In this document: piece after piece, positions 14,302 through 20,913 of the stretch
How positions within the stretch are numbered: the stretch's first letter is position 1
Layout: every line of letters starts with the position of its first letter
IMG/VR virus record: IMGVR_UViG_3300009104_001238
Location: 1 to 24,213 of that record
Reading direction: 5' to 3' (one strand)
DNA length: 24,213 bases
Source: a virus
Made by a program: the position numbers and the translations under genes
Notes under the pieces: generated by a model
The model's input: only the letters and a program-made list of their open reading frames with translations
The model's database searches: none
Told to the model about the DNA's origin: nothing

Positions 14302-14703
14302 ATGGCAGAAGATTTTGATTTATCTAGTGTAGATGATATAGATATGAATTATGATTTTGGTTTTACTACTGTAGATGAAGATGAAGTACAGGAGTTTGAA
14401 ACTGCTGTACAAGAAAAAGTTGCAAAAGCTGTTGGCCATGAATCTGGTGCATTGGAAAGTAAAATTGATGAACTGATTAAGATGCGTAAAGACGATAACA
14501 GTTATCAAGTTTTATTTGAAAAACGTAAGTCAGAATTAGAAGATGTATATAAAGAACAAATGAAAAAACTTGAAAAATTAGTATTACCATTGTTATATAA
14601 TCTTATGAAAAATCCAGAGAATGAATATATTAAGTGGCCGAATAGAACTACGATAGTGCAAAAACAAATTAATAAAATTGTAGCTATTACCCGAGGAGTT
14701 TAA
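14302..14703 (+). CDS. Conserved T4-like marine phage protein, unknown function
   Basis: 133 residues. An acidic N-terminus (DFDLSSVDDIDMNYDFGF) leads to a long helical, coiled-coil region (about 35-95). The conserved end is LLYNLMKNPENEYIKWPN RTTIVQKQI; the NP-x-x-EYI-x-WPNR motif recurs, from memory, in hypothetical proteins of T4-like cyanophages. AAAGGAG precedes the ATG. The coiled coil suggests oligomers or partner binding. It is coupled to the nuclease gene upstream (12-nt gap). I cannot assign a function. Confidence 0.7.
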   Translation: MAEDFDLSSVDDIDMNYDFGFTTVDEDEVQEFETAVQEKVAKAVGHESGALESKIDELIKMRKDDNSYQVLFEKRKSELEDVYKEQMKKLEKLVLPLLYNLMKNPENEYIKWPNRTTIVQKQINKIVAITRGV

Positions 14704-14725
14704 TTTTATAATAAGGAGATTTATT

Positions 14726-14917
14726 ATGTCTGTTATTTTAGGAATTGTTGGAATTGTATATGGTGCATTTATTGTTGAGCCAGATTGGTTTGATGATTCA
14801 CTTCATGTTGCGAAGGCAAAATATGAAACACTAAAAGAATGTGAGTCAGCAAAAAAAGGTCAAGAATTTTGTGTTGGTAGTACACCATCTTTTTTATATG
14901 TAAAAAAAGGAGAGTGA
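14726..14917 (+). CDS. Small protein with N-terminal hydrophobic helix
   Basis: 63 residues. The first 17 (MSVILGIVGIVYGAFIV) form a hydrophobic helix or signal anchor; the rest is soluble with two Cys (LKECESAKKGQEFCVG) spaced to allow a disulphide, so an exported location is plausible. TAAGGAG precedes the ATG. It ends 1 nt before the aldehyde dehydrogenase start and carries that gene's AAAAGGAG site in its last codons. Unrecognised family. Confidence 0.6.
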   Translation: MSVILGIVGIVYGAFIVEPDWFDDSLHVAKAKYETLKECESAKKGQEFCVGSTPSFLYVKKGE

Positions 14918-14918
14918 T

Positions 14919-16400
14919 ATGATTTATAAGAATTTTATGGGTGGTGTGTGGATGGAAACCGCTTCTGAAAAAACTTTCAAGTCCTTCAATCCCGCACATA
15001 CAGGACAAGAAGTTGGAGAATTTCAAGATTCCAATGAACTTGACATTAATCAGGCAGTAGCTTTTGCAAAAGATTCATTTAAGATGTGGAAGAATACACC
15101 AGCACCAAAACGTGCTGAGATTCTTTTCAAAGCGGCACAAATTATGGAACGTGATAAAGAGTGTATTGCAAAAGGTATGACACAAGAGATGGGTAAGATT
15201 ATTGCTGAAACCCGTGGTGATGTTCAAGAAGCAATTGATATGGCATATTATGCGGCTGGTGAGGGCAGACGTATGGCAGGTGAAACAAATCCATCTGAAT
15301 TGAAAGATAAGATGGTAATGACTATTCGACAACCGATTGGTGTTATTGGTGCGATCACACCTTGGAATTTTCCAATAGCAATACCATCATGGAAAGCATT
15401 CCCAGCATTAGTAGCTGGTAACACAATGGTTATGAAACCAGCAGAAGATACTTCTTGGTCTGTTATTAAATTAGCAGAAATTTTTATTGAAGCTGGATTA
15501 CCACCGGGTGTATTTAATGTTGTAACCGGTTTTGGTCCAACTGCGGGTATGCCTTTAGTTCAACATCCAGATGTTAAGATGATTTCGTTTACTGGATCCA
15601 CTGCTACTGGTCAGTTAGTAGCAACAGCTTGTGCTGTAGATAATAAACCGTATTCTCTTGAAATGGGAGGAAAGAATGGTATTATTGTAGATCAAGATGC
15701 AGACCTTGATCTTGCAGTTGAAGGTGTTGCTTTTGGAGCATTTGGTACTACTGGTCAAAGATGTACTGCTTGTTCAAGAGTTTTTATACATGAAGATGTT
15801 AAAGAAGAATTTACAGAAAAATTATTGAAGAAAACACAATCTTTATTTATTGGTGATGGATTAGATGAAACAGTTAATATGGGTCCGTTGATAAATCAAA
15901 AAGCGGTCGATAAAGTAACTAAGTATGTTGAAGAAGCAAAGGCACGTGGTTTATCAATCCTTTGCGGAGGAAAGAAACTTCAAGAACCAACTGATAATAC
16001 TTATGGTTACTTTTTTGAACCAACTATTTTTGATATGGTAGATATTAATGATCCATTAATGCAAGAAGAAATATTTGGACCTGTAGTTGCATTAAATACT
16101 TTTACAAATCAAAATGAAGCAATTTGGCAAATTAATAATACACCATATGGTTTAAGTGCTGCTTTATATAGTAGTGATATTAATTTTGCTATGAGAGCAT
16201 TTCAAGAAATAGAAACGGGTCTTGTATATGTTAATGCTTCCTGTATAGGTGCAGAGGTACATCTTCCTTTCGGAGGATTAAAAGGAACTGGAAATGGTCA
16301 TAGGGATGCAGGACAGACTATGTTGGATAATTGTACTGAATGGAAAGTGTGTTCAGTAGATTTTTCCGGGCGTATACAAAAGGCTCAAATTGATCCCTAA
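14919..16400 (+). CDS. NAD(P)-dependent aldehyde dehydrogenase
   Basis: 493 residues, full length for the ALDH superfamily, which oxidises aldehydes to carboxylic acids. Catalytic residues: N150 (TPWNFP), K173 (VMKPAED), E248 (LEMGGKNG) and C282 (TTGQRCTAC). FTGST at 224-228 contacts the cofactor; EEIFGPVV and LPFGGLKGTG complete the signature set. The sequence resembles semialdehyde-type enzymes (alpha-ketoglutaric or aminoadipic semialdehyde dehydrogenase-like), but the substrate cannot be fixed. All key residues are intact, so it should be active. Stand-alone position between small phage genes argues for a phage auxiliary metabolic gene. Base composition is like its neighbours, so transfer is not recent. 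Confidence 0.93.
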   Translation: MIYKNFMGGVWMETASEKTFKSFNPAHTGQEVGEFQDSNELDINQAVAFAKDSFKMWKNTPAPKRAEILFKAAQIMERDKECIAKGMTQEMGKIIAETRGDVQEAIDMAYYAAGEGRRMAGETNPSELKDKMVMTIRQPIGVIGAITPWNFPIAIPSWKAFPALVAGNTMVMKPAEDTSWSVIKLAEIFIEAGLPPGVFNVVTGFGPTAGMPLVQHPDVKMISFTGSTATGQLVATACAVDNKPYSLEMGGKNGIIVDQDADLDLAVEGVAFGAFGTTGQRCTACSRVFIHEDVKEEFTEKLLKKTQSLFIGDGLDETVNMGPLINQKAVDKVTKYVEEAKARGLSILCGGKKLQEPTDNTYGYFFEPTIFDMVDINDPLMQEEIFGPVVALNTFTNQNEAIWQINNTPYGLSAALYSSDINFAMRAFQEIETGLVYVNASCIGAEVHLPFGGLKGTGNGHRDAGQTMLDNCTEWKVCSVDFSGRIQKAQIDP

Positions 16401-16410
16401 AGGAGGCTAA

Positions 16411-16455
16411 ATGTTTACTAATGACTATATTAAAAGATGCTATCGAGTCTTTTAA
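16411..16455 (+). other. 14-codon overlapping leader frame ahead of the next gene
   Basis: AGGAGG at 16401-16406 lies 4 nt before ATG 16411, which opens MFTNDYIKRCYRVF and then stops at 16453-16455. The main downstream gene begins at ATG 16421 in another frame, 14 nt after the same element, which is long. The short frame may act in translational coupling or be incidental. Confidence 0.3.
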
Positions 16456-16894
16456 AAAATTCGATACATATAAAGAACCATCATCTATACATTGGTTTGT
16501 GTGGTTAATAGAAAATCCTAAATCACCAATTAGTTTAACAGGTGCAATTGATTTATATAACCATGATATTATTCATATCTTATTAGGTAGAGGTATGGAT
16601 GTTAAAGATGAAGCTTTGGTTATAGGATTCACTATGGGGAATAGTGAATATACCAACAGTCTTGTTAAATGGTTATTTTTACTTTGTGCAAGATGTTTAT
16701 ATCCGAAAGGATATAGATTTAGTAGTGTAGAAACCGCGGAATTTAATCGTGGTTATTCTTACGGATTAACAAGACGTAAAAGAAATATTCATCTGGAACA
16801 TTTTGACATTAGGGAAGATGTTTCAGATATTAGAAGAAGGTTTGGTATTAATCACATTGACCTCAGAGATTACCCTAATTTATCTACATTTTAA
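16421..16894 (+). CDS. Conserved phage protein, weakly Coq4-like
   Basis: 157 residues. The segment DLYNHDIIHILLGRGMDVKDEALVIGFTMG recalls the H-D-x-x-H region of Coq4-type proteins and conserved hypothetical proteins of T4-like cyanophages; H and D residues there could bind metal. A basic C-terminal half follows (RGYSYGLTRRKRNIHLEHF, RRRFGINHIDLRDYP). ATG 16421 is the first start available in this frame. It is the last gene before the second regulatory island. Function is not known and the Coq4 resemblance is weak. Confidence 0.6.
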   Translation: MTILKDAIESFKKFDTYKEPSSIHWFVWLIENPKSPISLTGAIDLYNHDIIHILLGRGMDVKDEALVIGFTMGNSEYTNSLVKWLFLLCARCLYPKGYRFSSVETAEFNRGYSYGLTRRKRNIHLEHFDIREDVSDIRRRFGINHIDLRDYPNLSTF

Positions 16895-16899
16895 TGCTT

Positions 16900-16965
16900 A
16901 AAACTCTATATTTTACAATGACTTACCTCTAAATAGTGATAAACCCTTTAAAATCAATAACTTAG
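16900..16965 (+). promoter_or_regulatory. Second pair of 27-bp dyad-like elements
   Basis: Two 27-nt elements: 16900-16926 ending ACTTAC, and 16939-16965 (ATAAAC-N15-ACTTAG), 12 nt apart. The second again ends exactly 15 nt before the -35. Over the 36 nt ending at the -35 boundary, this island and the one at 2605-2640 agree ungapped at 27 positions (shared CCTTTAAAA, CAA, ACTTA, TTTTCCC). The left halves are more degenerate than at the first island. Probably a shared regulator-binding cassette. Confidence 0.6.
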
Positions 16966-16980
16966 AGACAAACTTTTCCC

Positions 16981-17009
16981 TTGTATTGGAGGGATTAGTT
17001 TGTTATAAT
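16981..17009 (+). promoter_or_regulatory. sigma70-like promoter (TTGTAT-17-TATAAT)
   Basis: -35 TTGTAT at 16981-16986, 17-nt spacer, -10 TATAAT at 17004-17009, preceded by TTTTCCC as at the first island. The start of transcription is expected near 17016, exactly on the first plausible ATG of the next gene, which would make a leaderless or nearly leaderless message. Confidence 0.75.
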
Positions 17010-17015
17010 AATAGT

Positions 17016-17462
17016 ATGTTAATTAATAATACACATAGAACAGGAATGAGTTCTTTATATGGTAATACCAGAAAAATTCAACCTGCGACAAAGACTGAAT
17101 TTATGAAAAATAATATTTATTATGATTTTATGTTTTCTAAACCAGAAAAAGATAAAAAATTTGATACTATTCTTTGTTATTGTCCAGCTTGTAAAGAAAG
17201 GATAGAAGTTAAAATTTATTATAATGAAGGTAGTAATGATTGTTTTCAATTAGTTAATATTCCAGAAAGATTATCTGTGAAAATGGATGAAAGAAAATTG
17301 TATTGTGAAAAATGTAAAAATACAATTATATTGGAGAAACAATCTAAAACAATTAATAGTACTTTTTTGTTAAAATTAGATTGTTCTGAGATGCAACCTG
17401 GAATGGAATCATGGTATGAAGATTCTATCCCAAAACATAGAGAAGGGGAGTATGAGTTATGA
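17016..17462 (+). CDS. Zinc-ribbon protein of unknown function
   Basis: 148 residues from ATG 17016. Two CxxC knuckles, CPAC and CEKC (about residues 51-54 and 95-98), would form one zinc site with a long insert of beta character between them. ATG 17016 has no ribosome-binding site and sits at the expected transcription start; an alternative is ATG 17046 (AGGA directly before it), which would give 138 residues. The TTG at 16986 lies inside the promoter and is rejected. The stop overlaps the lipoprotein gene by 4 nt. First gene of the second early operon; unrecognised. Confidence 0.65.
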   Translation: MLINNTHRTGMSSLYGNTRKIQPATKTEFMKNNIYYDFMFSKPEKDKKFDTILCYCPACKERIEVKIYYNEGSNDCFQLVNIPERLSVKMDERKLYCEKCKNTIILEKQSKTINSTFLLKLDCSEMQPGMESWYEDSIPKHREGEYEL

Positions 17463-18079
17463 AAAAATTTATTATGATTATTATGATGATGTTGTTTGGA
17501 GCATGTGCAAGTGTTCCAGAAGTCCCGGAAAAACCTAAAGCATTAGTTAAGTATGATCCACCAAAATGGGTTATTCAAGGTGGTGGAGCTTATACTGATG
17601 ATTATGGCAAAGCATTTTATGGTGTTGGTTCTGCTACTGGAATCAGAAATTATTCTTTGCAGAGGGTTGTTGCTGATGATCGTGCTAGAAATGATTTAGC
17701 AAAAACTTTTGAATTTTTTACAAAATCTTTAGCTAAAGATTATCAGGCTCATACTACTGCAGGCGATTTTTCTGTTTCATCTGAGGAACAGGATACTGAA
17801 GCAGCTATTAAAACTGTAACGGCAAATGTTTTGCGTGGAGTTATTATTGTAGATCATTATGAAATACCTCAAAGGCGTGAACTTTTATCTCTTGCACGTT
17901 TAGATTATGATGCATTTAAACGTAATGTAGATCGTGTTGAAAGTTTTCAACAATTGCCAAAGCAGTTACAAAAAGATATAAAAGAACGTGCTGAAAAACT
18001 CCATCAAGAAATGGAGGTAGAAACAAAAAAGTTAAAAAATGGTCGTAATTTATGGGCTGAAGAAGATCAAGAATATTAA
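17459..18079 (+). CDS. LPP20-family-like lipoprotein
   Basis: 206 residues. A lipoprotein signal MKKFIMIIMMMLFGACAS puts the lipidated Cys at 16. The mature part resembles the LPP20 family: PPKWVIQGGGAYTDDYGKAFYGVGSA, then an RVVADDRARNDLAKTFEFF helix and a beta-strand end with RELLSLARLDYDAF. A Lys/Glu-rich helical tail follows (about 165-206). LPP20-type proteins are outer-membrane lipoproteins of unknown mechanism. AAGGGGAG precedes the start. It is followed 14 nt later by a second protein with the same domain type, so the two probably work together in the envelope. Confidence 0.75.
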   Translation: MKKFIMIIMMMLFGACASVPEVPEKPKALVKYDPPKWVIQGGGAYTDDYGKAFYGVGSATGIRNYSLQRVVADDRARNDLAKTFEFFTKSLAKDYQAHTTAGDFSVSSEEQDTEAAIKTVTANVLRGVIIVDHYEIPQRRELLSLARLDYDAFKRNVDRVESFQQLPKQLQKDIKERAEKLHQEMEVETKKLKNGRNLWAEEDQEY

Positions 18080-18093
18080 AAGGGGAATATATT

Positions 18094-19443
18094 ATGCATA
18101 TCTTTTGGATAGTGTATTTTGTAATGATAGGTTACGCACATGCCAATTCAGCACAAGCTGTTGAATTAAATAATGTGCAAACTGTTGTCCGCTCCCCGAA
18201 ACCACCCAGCTGGGTATTGGGTCAAGAACACAAAAATTTTACTTCTTCCCGATACCTAGTTGGTGTTGGTTTTTCTTCAATGAATCCTGTAATGGCGAGT
18301 GAATCAGCAAGAGCAGAGTTATCTAAAAATATTAGTTTTAAGATTAAATCTGTGATGAAAGATTACATGAGTACAGAAGGTTCATTAGCTGAAAGTTTTA
18401 TTAAAACTGAAACTGATACTCTTTTAGAAGGTGTACAGATAAAAGATGGATGGTATGATCCAGAAAAGAATACTTTTTATTCTTTTGCTGTTGTTAAAAG
18501 AGAAGATGTTTTAAATACAGTTAGAGATCAAATAGAAGAAATAGAACATAATATTTCTTTAACTATGTCTCAAGCTGATTCTTTTTATGAGAAAGAATTA
18601 TTTTTAAAAGCATTGGTTTATTATTATAATGGTTTTAATGAAAGTAATAAATTATTACCTTTAGTTAGAACATATAAAAGTGTTAGTTTATTGCCTGAGG
18701 TTCCACCTCTTTCAACTAATACTCCTGAACCTTCTACTTTTAAAAGAAAACTTCAAAATATTGTTGAACATATTCAGATTAATAAAATAGATAATTTGAA
18801 TGAAATTGTTAGAACAAATAATGATGTTTCCTTTACAGTAAAGTTGACTGTTTTTGATAAAGCAATAAAAGATTTACCTATTATATTTCAAGGTAATGAT
18901 TATAATTTATTTGCTAAAGTAAAAAGTGATGAACATGGAATTTGTCGTATTAAGACAAAAAGTTCTTCTATTATAAAGTTACATCAAGAGTTTGCTTATG
19001 TTAAAGCTAAAATTGATATGTTTACTCTTGCTAAACAATTTAATTATCGTCTTACAAAAAATTTATTTGGTCGCCTAGAAAATTTAAATGTTTCTTTTAA
19101 GAAACCTGTTCAAAGTAATGTAAAAGTTTGGTTGAACAGAACAGAATATAATGTAGGTGATAAGATGATAATTAATGTTGAAACGGATGAACCGGGTTAT
19201 TTAGTATTGTATTCAACTGTACATGGTACTCTTACTAAAATTTTTCCTAATTCAAGAATGAAAGATAATTATATTCACGCTAATAGACTGTATAGTATTG
19301 GAGGTAGTGGATATGATTTTTATTATGAAGCTCGACCACCTTATGGAAAAGGTACTGTTAAGGTTATAATTTATAATAATAAAGAACAAGACCTTGAGAG
19401 AAGTCGAAGTTATTTTGATTATGTTGTTTTGAAAGGAGATTAA
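18094..19443 (+). CDS. Exported LPP20-like plus DUF4384 protein
   Basis: 449 residues. N-terminal signal peptide (MHIFWIVYFVMIGYAHA, cleavage probably after AHA). An LPP20-like domain spans about 35-150 (KPPSWVLG, SRYLVGVGFSS, ASESARAELSKNIS), followed by a helical linker and Ig-like strands (about 240-330). A C-terminal DUF4384-like domain spans about 345-445, with VKVWLNRTEYNVGDKMIINV, ETDEPGYLVLYSTVHG, IFPNSRM and FYYEARPPYGKGTVKVI. DUF4384 occurs in bacterial envelope and stress proteins of unknown function. It ends with GAAAGGAG serving the next miniprotein. Envelope location suggests alteration of the cell surface, perhaps superinfection exclusion. Confidence 0.75.
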   Translation: MHIFWIVYFVMIGYAHANSAQAVELNNVQTVVRSPKPPSWVLGQEHKNFTSSRYLVGVGFSSMNPVMASESARAELSKNISFKIKSVMKDYMSTEGSLAESFIKTETDTLLEGVQIKDGWYDPEKNTFYSFAVVKREDVLNTVRDQIEEIEHNISLTMSQADSFYEKELFLKALVYYYNGFNESNKLLPLVRTYKSVSLLPEVPPLSTNTPEPSTFKRKLQNIVEHIQINKIDNLNEIVRTNNDVSFTVKLTVFDKAIKDLPIIFQGNDYNLFAKVKSDEHGICRIKTKSSSIIKLHQEFAYVKAKIDMFTLAKQFNYRLTKNLFGRLENLNVSFKKPVQSNVKVWLNRTEYNVGDKMIINVETDEPGYLVLYSTVHGTLTKIFPNSRMKDNYIHANRLYSIGGSGYDFYYEARPPYGKGTVKVIIYNNKEQDLERSRSYFDYVVLKGD

Positions 19444-19444
19444 A

Positions 19445-19516
19445 ATGTTAGAATTAATTGGAATAAGTGTTGGTGTTTGGTTATTTGTTGGTTATATTCT
19501 TAACCCATTATTGTAA
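19445..19516 (+). CDS. 23-residue membrane miniprotein
   Basis: MLELIGISVGVWLFVGYILN plus PLL: a single hydrophobic helix. It is preceded by GAAAGGAG at 7-nt spacing and fits neatly between the envelope gene and the next gene (9-nt gap). Very short, but the ribosome-binding site and tight packing support translation. Unknown role. Confidence 0.5.
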   Translation: MLELIGISVGVWLFVGYILNPLL

Positions 19517-19525
19517 GGAATTATA

Positions 19526-19900
19526 ATGTACTTAGAACAATTCGATAAAGATTTAGCTATACAAGAACATTCAGCAAAGAATATTCTTGAAAATACACCT
19601 GAACTTGAAGGTTGGGTATATGAACCAACCTATGAAAGTACCAGAGTCTTGAAAAGATTTTTCCGTTCTGATACTTACATGGGAACTGTTGATATGATAA
19701 GTAAGATCGCTGGTATTTTCAAAGTATCGAAATACTATGGTAAGTTTATTATGCACGAAAATGGACTACTTGAAATTCACTTAGGAGAAGGAAGTATTAT
19801 TACAATGGCAGATTTTAAAATGGCAAAAGAAGTTAATAAGTATATGAAACAATTTACTGCTGATATATTTCCTTTAAAGTCAAAATCTAATACTATTTAG
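19526..19900 (+). CDS. Possible pterin-4a-carbinolamine-dehydratase-like fold protein
   Basis: 124 residues. The pattern EGWVYEPTYESTRVLKRFF, then a helix MGTVDMISKIAGIFKVSKYY, a strand GLLEIHLGEG and ITMADFKMAKEVNKYM parallels the PCD/DCoH fold (W near the start, central helix, beta strand, then DF-x-x-A-x-x-V helix). The HH-P catalytic triad of PCD is not conserved (SKYYG, IMHENG), so catalytic activity is doubtful. PCD-like genes are known cargo of marine T4-like phages. TAAGGA precedes the start. If the fold match fails, it is an unknown conserved protein. Confidence 0.5.
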   Translation: MYLEQFDKDLAIQEHSAKNILENTPELEGWVYEPTYESTRVLKRFFRSDTYMGTVDMISKIAGIFKVSKYYGKFIMHENGLLEIHLGEGSIITMADFKMAKEVNKYMKQFTADIFPLKSKSNTI

Positions 19901-19910
19901 GTATAATATT

Positions 19911-20027
19911 ATGAATGATTTTTTTAGAGTTATCGGTGCAATATTCGTTTTTGGACTTGCTTTTTTCTATACTTTTTTATGTATTTTTATGCCGATTGGT
20001 GTTTGGTATTTAGTTATTAATCTTTAA
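19911..20027 (+). CDS. 38-residue membrane miniprotein
   Basis: MNDFFRVIGAIFVFGLAFFY, then TFLCIFMPIGVWYLVINL: almost entirely hydrophobic, one long or two short membrane helices. No clear ribosome-binding site (upstream TATTTAGGTATAATATT holds only a weak AGG). It fills the 138-nt gap before the kinase gene. Similar in style to the 23-residue protein at 19445. Function unknown. Confidence 0.45.
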   Translation: MNDFFRVIGAIFVFGLAFFYTFLCIFMPIGVWYLVINL

Positions 20028-20038
20028 AAAAGGAGTAA

Positions 20039-20629
20039 GTGGTGGTTTTTCCTATTTTTGGACTGGCTAATAAAGATGGTGAACCTTTAGTTATTGGTTT
20101 TGCTGGAAGTGCAAGAAGTGGTAAAGATACTGCTACAGAATATTTGTGTAAGCGTTATCGTTGTTTACATTATTCTTTTGCTAAACCTATTAAAGAAGCA
20201 TGTAAAATTATGTTTCAATTAACTGATGAGCAAGAAAAGAATAAAGAAGAAATAATAGAACCTTGGGGATATTCTCCAAGAAAAATGTATCAGCATATAG
20301 GAACTGATATTGGTAGGTCTTTGGATCCTAATATTTGGGTAAAAAACGCTGAGATTTTTCGTAAAAAAAATATTGGTCGTACAGTTGTAATTAGTGATGT
20401 ACGTTTTACGAATGAAGCTTTTTGGATTAGAAGTAAAGGTGGTGTAGTTATAAGAATCCATAGACCTAATAAAAAACAAATTAAAGAAAGTAGTCATGCT
20501 TCAGAACATGGCATGAAAGTTGGAGATTATGATTTTACTATTGTTAATGACGGTACTATTCAAGATTTGTATGACAAGTTAGATTTGTTTACAGATAATT
20601 CTATACACGGAATACCTAGTGTTGTATAA
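20039..20629 (+). CDS. Deoxynucleoside monophosphate kinase, T4 gp1-like
   Basis: 196 residues. P-loop G23-SARSGKDT (K29) near the N-terminus, after PLVIGFAG; the Asp after GK is typical of phage dNMP kinases. MYQHIGTDIGRSLDPNIWV and VISDVRFTNEAFWIRSKGG match the substrate-binding and DVR regions of the family. It phosphorylates dNMPs to dNDPs for DNA synthesis. Starts: GTG 20039 (shown) or GTG 20042; the AGGAG at 20031-20035 is better spaced for the second, giving one residue less. The stop codon overlaps the tmRNA promoter. Confidence 0.85.
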   Translation: MVVFPIFGLANKDGEPLVIGFAGSARSGKDTATEYLCKRYRCLHYSFAKPIKEACKIMFQLTDEQEKNKEEIIEPWGYSPRKMYQHIGTDIGRSLDPNIWVKNAEIFRKKNIGRTVVISDVRFTNEAFWIRSKGGVVIRIHRPNKKQIKESSHASEHGMKVGDYDFTIVNDGTIQDLYDKLDLFTDNSIHGIPSVV

Positions 20630-20650
20630 ATATTATAATTGCTGTATAAT
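20622..20650 (+). promoter_or_regulatory. tmRNA promoter (TTGTAT-17-TATAAT) overlapping a late-type element
   Basis: -35 TTGTAT at 20622-20627 (over the kinase stop codon), 17-nt spacer, -10 TATAAT at 20645-20650; start expected near 20657, just at the tmRNA acceptor piece. Within it, TATAAATA at 20625-20632 equals the T4 late-promoter core, with start near 20638. The first is strong by sequence; the second may be chance in AT-rich DNA. Confidence 0.7.
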
Positions 20651-20654
20651 CTTA

Positions 20655-20909
20655 GAGTGAAAGTTTTTTTGGACTCGGGTGCAATTCCCGACACCTCCAC
20701 CAATTCCAATGGCCTACTATGAACGGTTTACCAAATTAAGGGGGGTGAAATAGTTTCGACAGGAGAATGGAAACTATAGGACAGCACGGAGAAGCATGAT
20801 GGCTCCGTTATCAATTATGCATACTTTAAACGCTAACGATTACGAATTAGCGATGGCTGCATAGTCAGTCGGAGTCCGAGGGTACTTGGCAACAGAAACC
20901 CTCATCTTT
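20655..20909 (+). ncRNA. ssrA: Circularly permuted (two-piece) tmRNA
   Basis: tmRNA rescues ribosomes stalled on broken messages. The 3' acceptor piece is encoded first: T stem-loop TCGGG-TGCAATT-CCCGA, then CACCTCC (20692-20698) and encoded ACCA ending at 20702. After a 38-nt spacer, the coding piece starts at 20741 with GGGGGTG, which pairs over 7 bp (one G-U) with CACCTCC to make the acceptor stem, followed by the tmRNA hallmark TAGTTTCGACAGG. The tag frame lies at 20832-20864; a hairpin GAGGGT/ACCCTC (20878-20883, 20898-20903) and a T-rich stretch mark the end. Both outer ends (20655 and 20909) are approximate. Permuted tmRNA is known from alphaproteobacteria, some cyanobacteria and a few others. 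Two mature pieces would arise by removal of the spacer. Confidence 0.93.
20832..20864 (+). other. tmRNA proteolysis tag reading frame, ANDYELAMAA
   Basis: From GCT 20832 to TAG 20862-20864 the frame reads ANDYELAMAA then stop, 10 codons as in E. coli (ANDENYALAA). Resumption at GCT is preferred because A lies 4 nt before it (20828), as in E. coli; starting at AAC 20829 would add one Asn. The tag ends in AA, the Clp recognition signal, but has Met where most tags have Leu or Val. Confidence 0.85.
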
Positions 20910-20913
20910 TTCC

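Noticed and set aside
14302-14703. Assignment of this gene as gp33
   Set aside because: Its acidic coiled-coil protein and WPNR end match a different conserved phage protein; the gene at 22778 next to gp32 is the better gp33 candidate.
20580-20606. A further dyad element 15 nt before the tmRNA promoter
   Set aside because: It shares TTTGTTTACAG with the element at 2561, but the flanking TAAGT/ACTTAC arms are missing and the stretch is coding for the kinase.
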